Below are positions 63,427 through 64,000 of a stretch of DNA of 64,000 nt, in pieces. Position numbers and translations under genes: made by a program. How positions within the stretch are numbered: position 1 is the stretch's first letter; each line of letters starts with the position of its first letter. The DNA comes from Streptomyces uncialis (GTDB taxonomy: Bacteria > Actinomycetota > Actinomycetes > Streptomycetales > Streptomycetaceae): assembly GCF_036250755.1 (NCBI RefSeq), contig NZ_CP109583.1:2728001-2792000 (forward strand), written 5' to 3'. The notes below the pieces were generated by a model. That model searched no databases and was not told the origin of the DNA. It saw only the letters and a program-made list of their open reading frames with translations.

Positions 63427-64000
63427 ATCCACTCCTCAGTCCGTACCGCTGCCTGCCCCACGCGCGACGCAGGCCCACCACTCCCATAACGATCGGGAGT
63501 TCCGCAGGGGTCGGGAGGGGGATCAATCCGTCGAGATCCGCGGGGGACACCCTATGCGACGTAGCTGTGGTGGACACCGGGGCGTCCGGGGCGTCGGGGA
63601 CCGAGGCGTAGGTGTCGCGCTCTTCGAGACGCTGCCAGCGGTTCAGCGGCCAGGCGATCACCAGGGCGCGGCCGACGACACCGTCCTCGGAGACCGTGCC
63701 ACCGAACTCCTTCTCGTGGTGGTAGCGGGAGTCCGCGGAATCCGCGCGGTGGTCCCCCATCACCCACAGCCGGCCTTCGGGAACCTTCACGTCGAAGGCG
63801 AGTTCGGAGGGTTTGTCACCGGGATTGACGTACGACTCCTCCAGGGGGACGCCGTTGACGGTGACCCGGCCGGACGCGTCGCAGCACTTCACGGTGTCGC
63901 CGCCGACCGCGACGACCCGCTTGATCAGGTCCTGTTCGTCGTCGGAGGGCAGCAGTCCGACGAAGGTGAGGCCCTGCTTGAGCTGTTTGACGCCCACCGG
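63323..64000 (-). CDS. sipX: Type I signal peptidase, 5' end outside window
   Basis: Only the C-terminal part is inside the window. It has the box D Lys in DLIKRVVAVGGDTV, the CCDASGRVTVNG loop and GDHRADSADSRYH. After HRVSPADLDGLIPLPTPAEL the frame continues for ~60 Arg/Gly-rich residues that overlap the sipY start and contain no clear membrane anchor. The true stop could be affected by a sequence error or the long overlap may be real. Position as the gene before sipY suggests sipX. Confidence 0.85.
   Translation of the reverse strand, partial: PVGVKQLKQGLTFVGLLPSDDEQDLIKRVVAVGGDTVKCCDASGRVTVNGVPLEESYVNPGDKPSELAFDVKVPEGRLWVMGDHRADSADSRYHHEKEFGGTVSEDGVVGRALVIAWPLNRWQRLEERDTYASVPDAPDAPVSTTATSHRVSPADLDGLIPLPTPAELPIVMGVVGLRRAWGRQRYGLRSGCGGFGARRAIRSRRPRGAPGAPGRVARRRGRHGS

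Overview
The window looks like a Streptomyces chromosome: GC is very high, codon third positions are almost always G or C, GTG and TTG starts are common, and it carries whiG (a sporulation sigma factor), a DasR-type operator at a chitinase gene, mycothiol-type enzymes and a cluster of type I signal peptidases. The gene order from the amine-catabolism genes through rlmN-cdsA-frr-pyrH-tsf-rpsB to whiG-dprA-comM-yraN and the signal peptidases is the conserved core order I recall for streptomycetes. No tRNA, rRNA or CRISPR array was seen.

Layout. 1-9 kb: a Walker-ATPase gene running off the left edge, gabT, a PAP2 phosphatase, a secreted GH18 chitinase with a DasR box, and a hypothetical gene. 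7.5-15 kb: a minus-strand operon for polyamine uptake and oxidation (aldehyde dehydrogenase, PotD-, PotA-, PotB- and PotC-like, FAD amine oxidase). 15-22 kb: a NADAR protein, a large array of intergenic repeats, a DUF4190 membrane protein, an adenosine/aminodeoxyfutalosine deaminase, a GDPD, a Tat-exported protein and a serine hydrolase. 22-26 kb: a second amine-catabolic unit (aldehyde dehydrogenase, Lrp regulator, class III aminotransferase). 26-32 kb: an ABC pair, a divergent MarR/DUF4097 pair with operator repeats, a serine hydrolase and a DinB-like protein. 32.8-37 kb: a thiamine ABC transporter (thiB-thiP-thiQ) behind a TPP riboswitch. 37-48 kb: rlmN, cdsA, frr, pyrH, tsf, rpsB, an M23 peptidase, a TetR regulator, whiG and dprA. 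60-64 kb: yraN, DUF2469, a NUDIX gene and three tandem signal peptidase genes, the last cut by the window edge.

The most striking object is a 10.5 kb integrative element (49346-59864) that splits comM (yifB, a Mg-chelatase-like AAA+ gene) into a 162-nt 5' part and a 1464-nt 3' part; joined, they read in frame for 541 residues. The element carries a translationally coupled four-gene module (tyrosine recombinase, degenerate recombinase-fold protein, large tyrosine recombinase, small HTH/coiled-coil protein), the architecture of Tn554/GIT/strand-biased circularizing elements. Its second gene is itself broken by a complete IS21-family element (52364-55199) with a 5-bp target duplication and a passenger gene. 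At the far end lies a two-gene cargo: a nucleotidyltransferase-fold protein resembling DUF6932 and an unrecognised partner, a candidate toxin-antitoxin or phage-defence pair.

A second theme is a dispersed repeat family built around GGGGCGCGGGGAACTGCGC. It occurs at four loci, all in gaps between convergent genes, and includes 69-bp and 161-bp tandem arrays and two copies of a roughly 190-bp conserved element.
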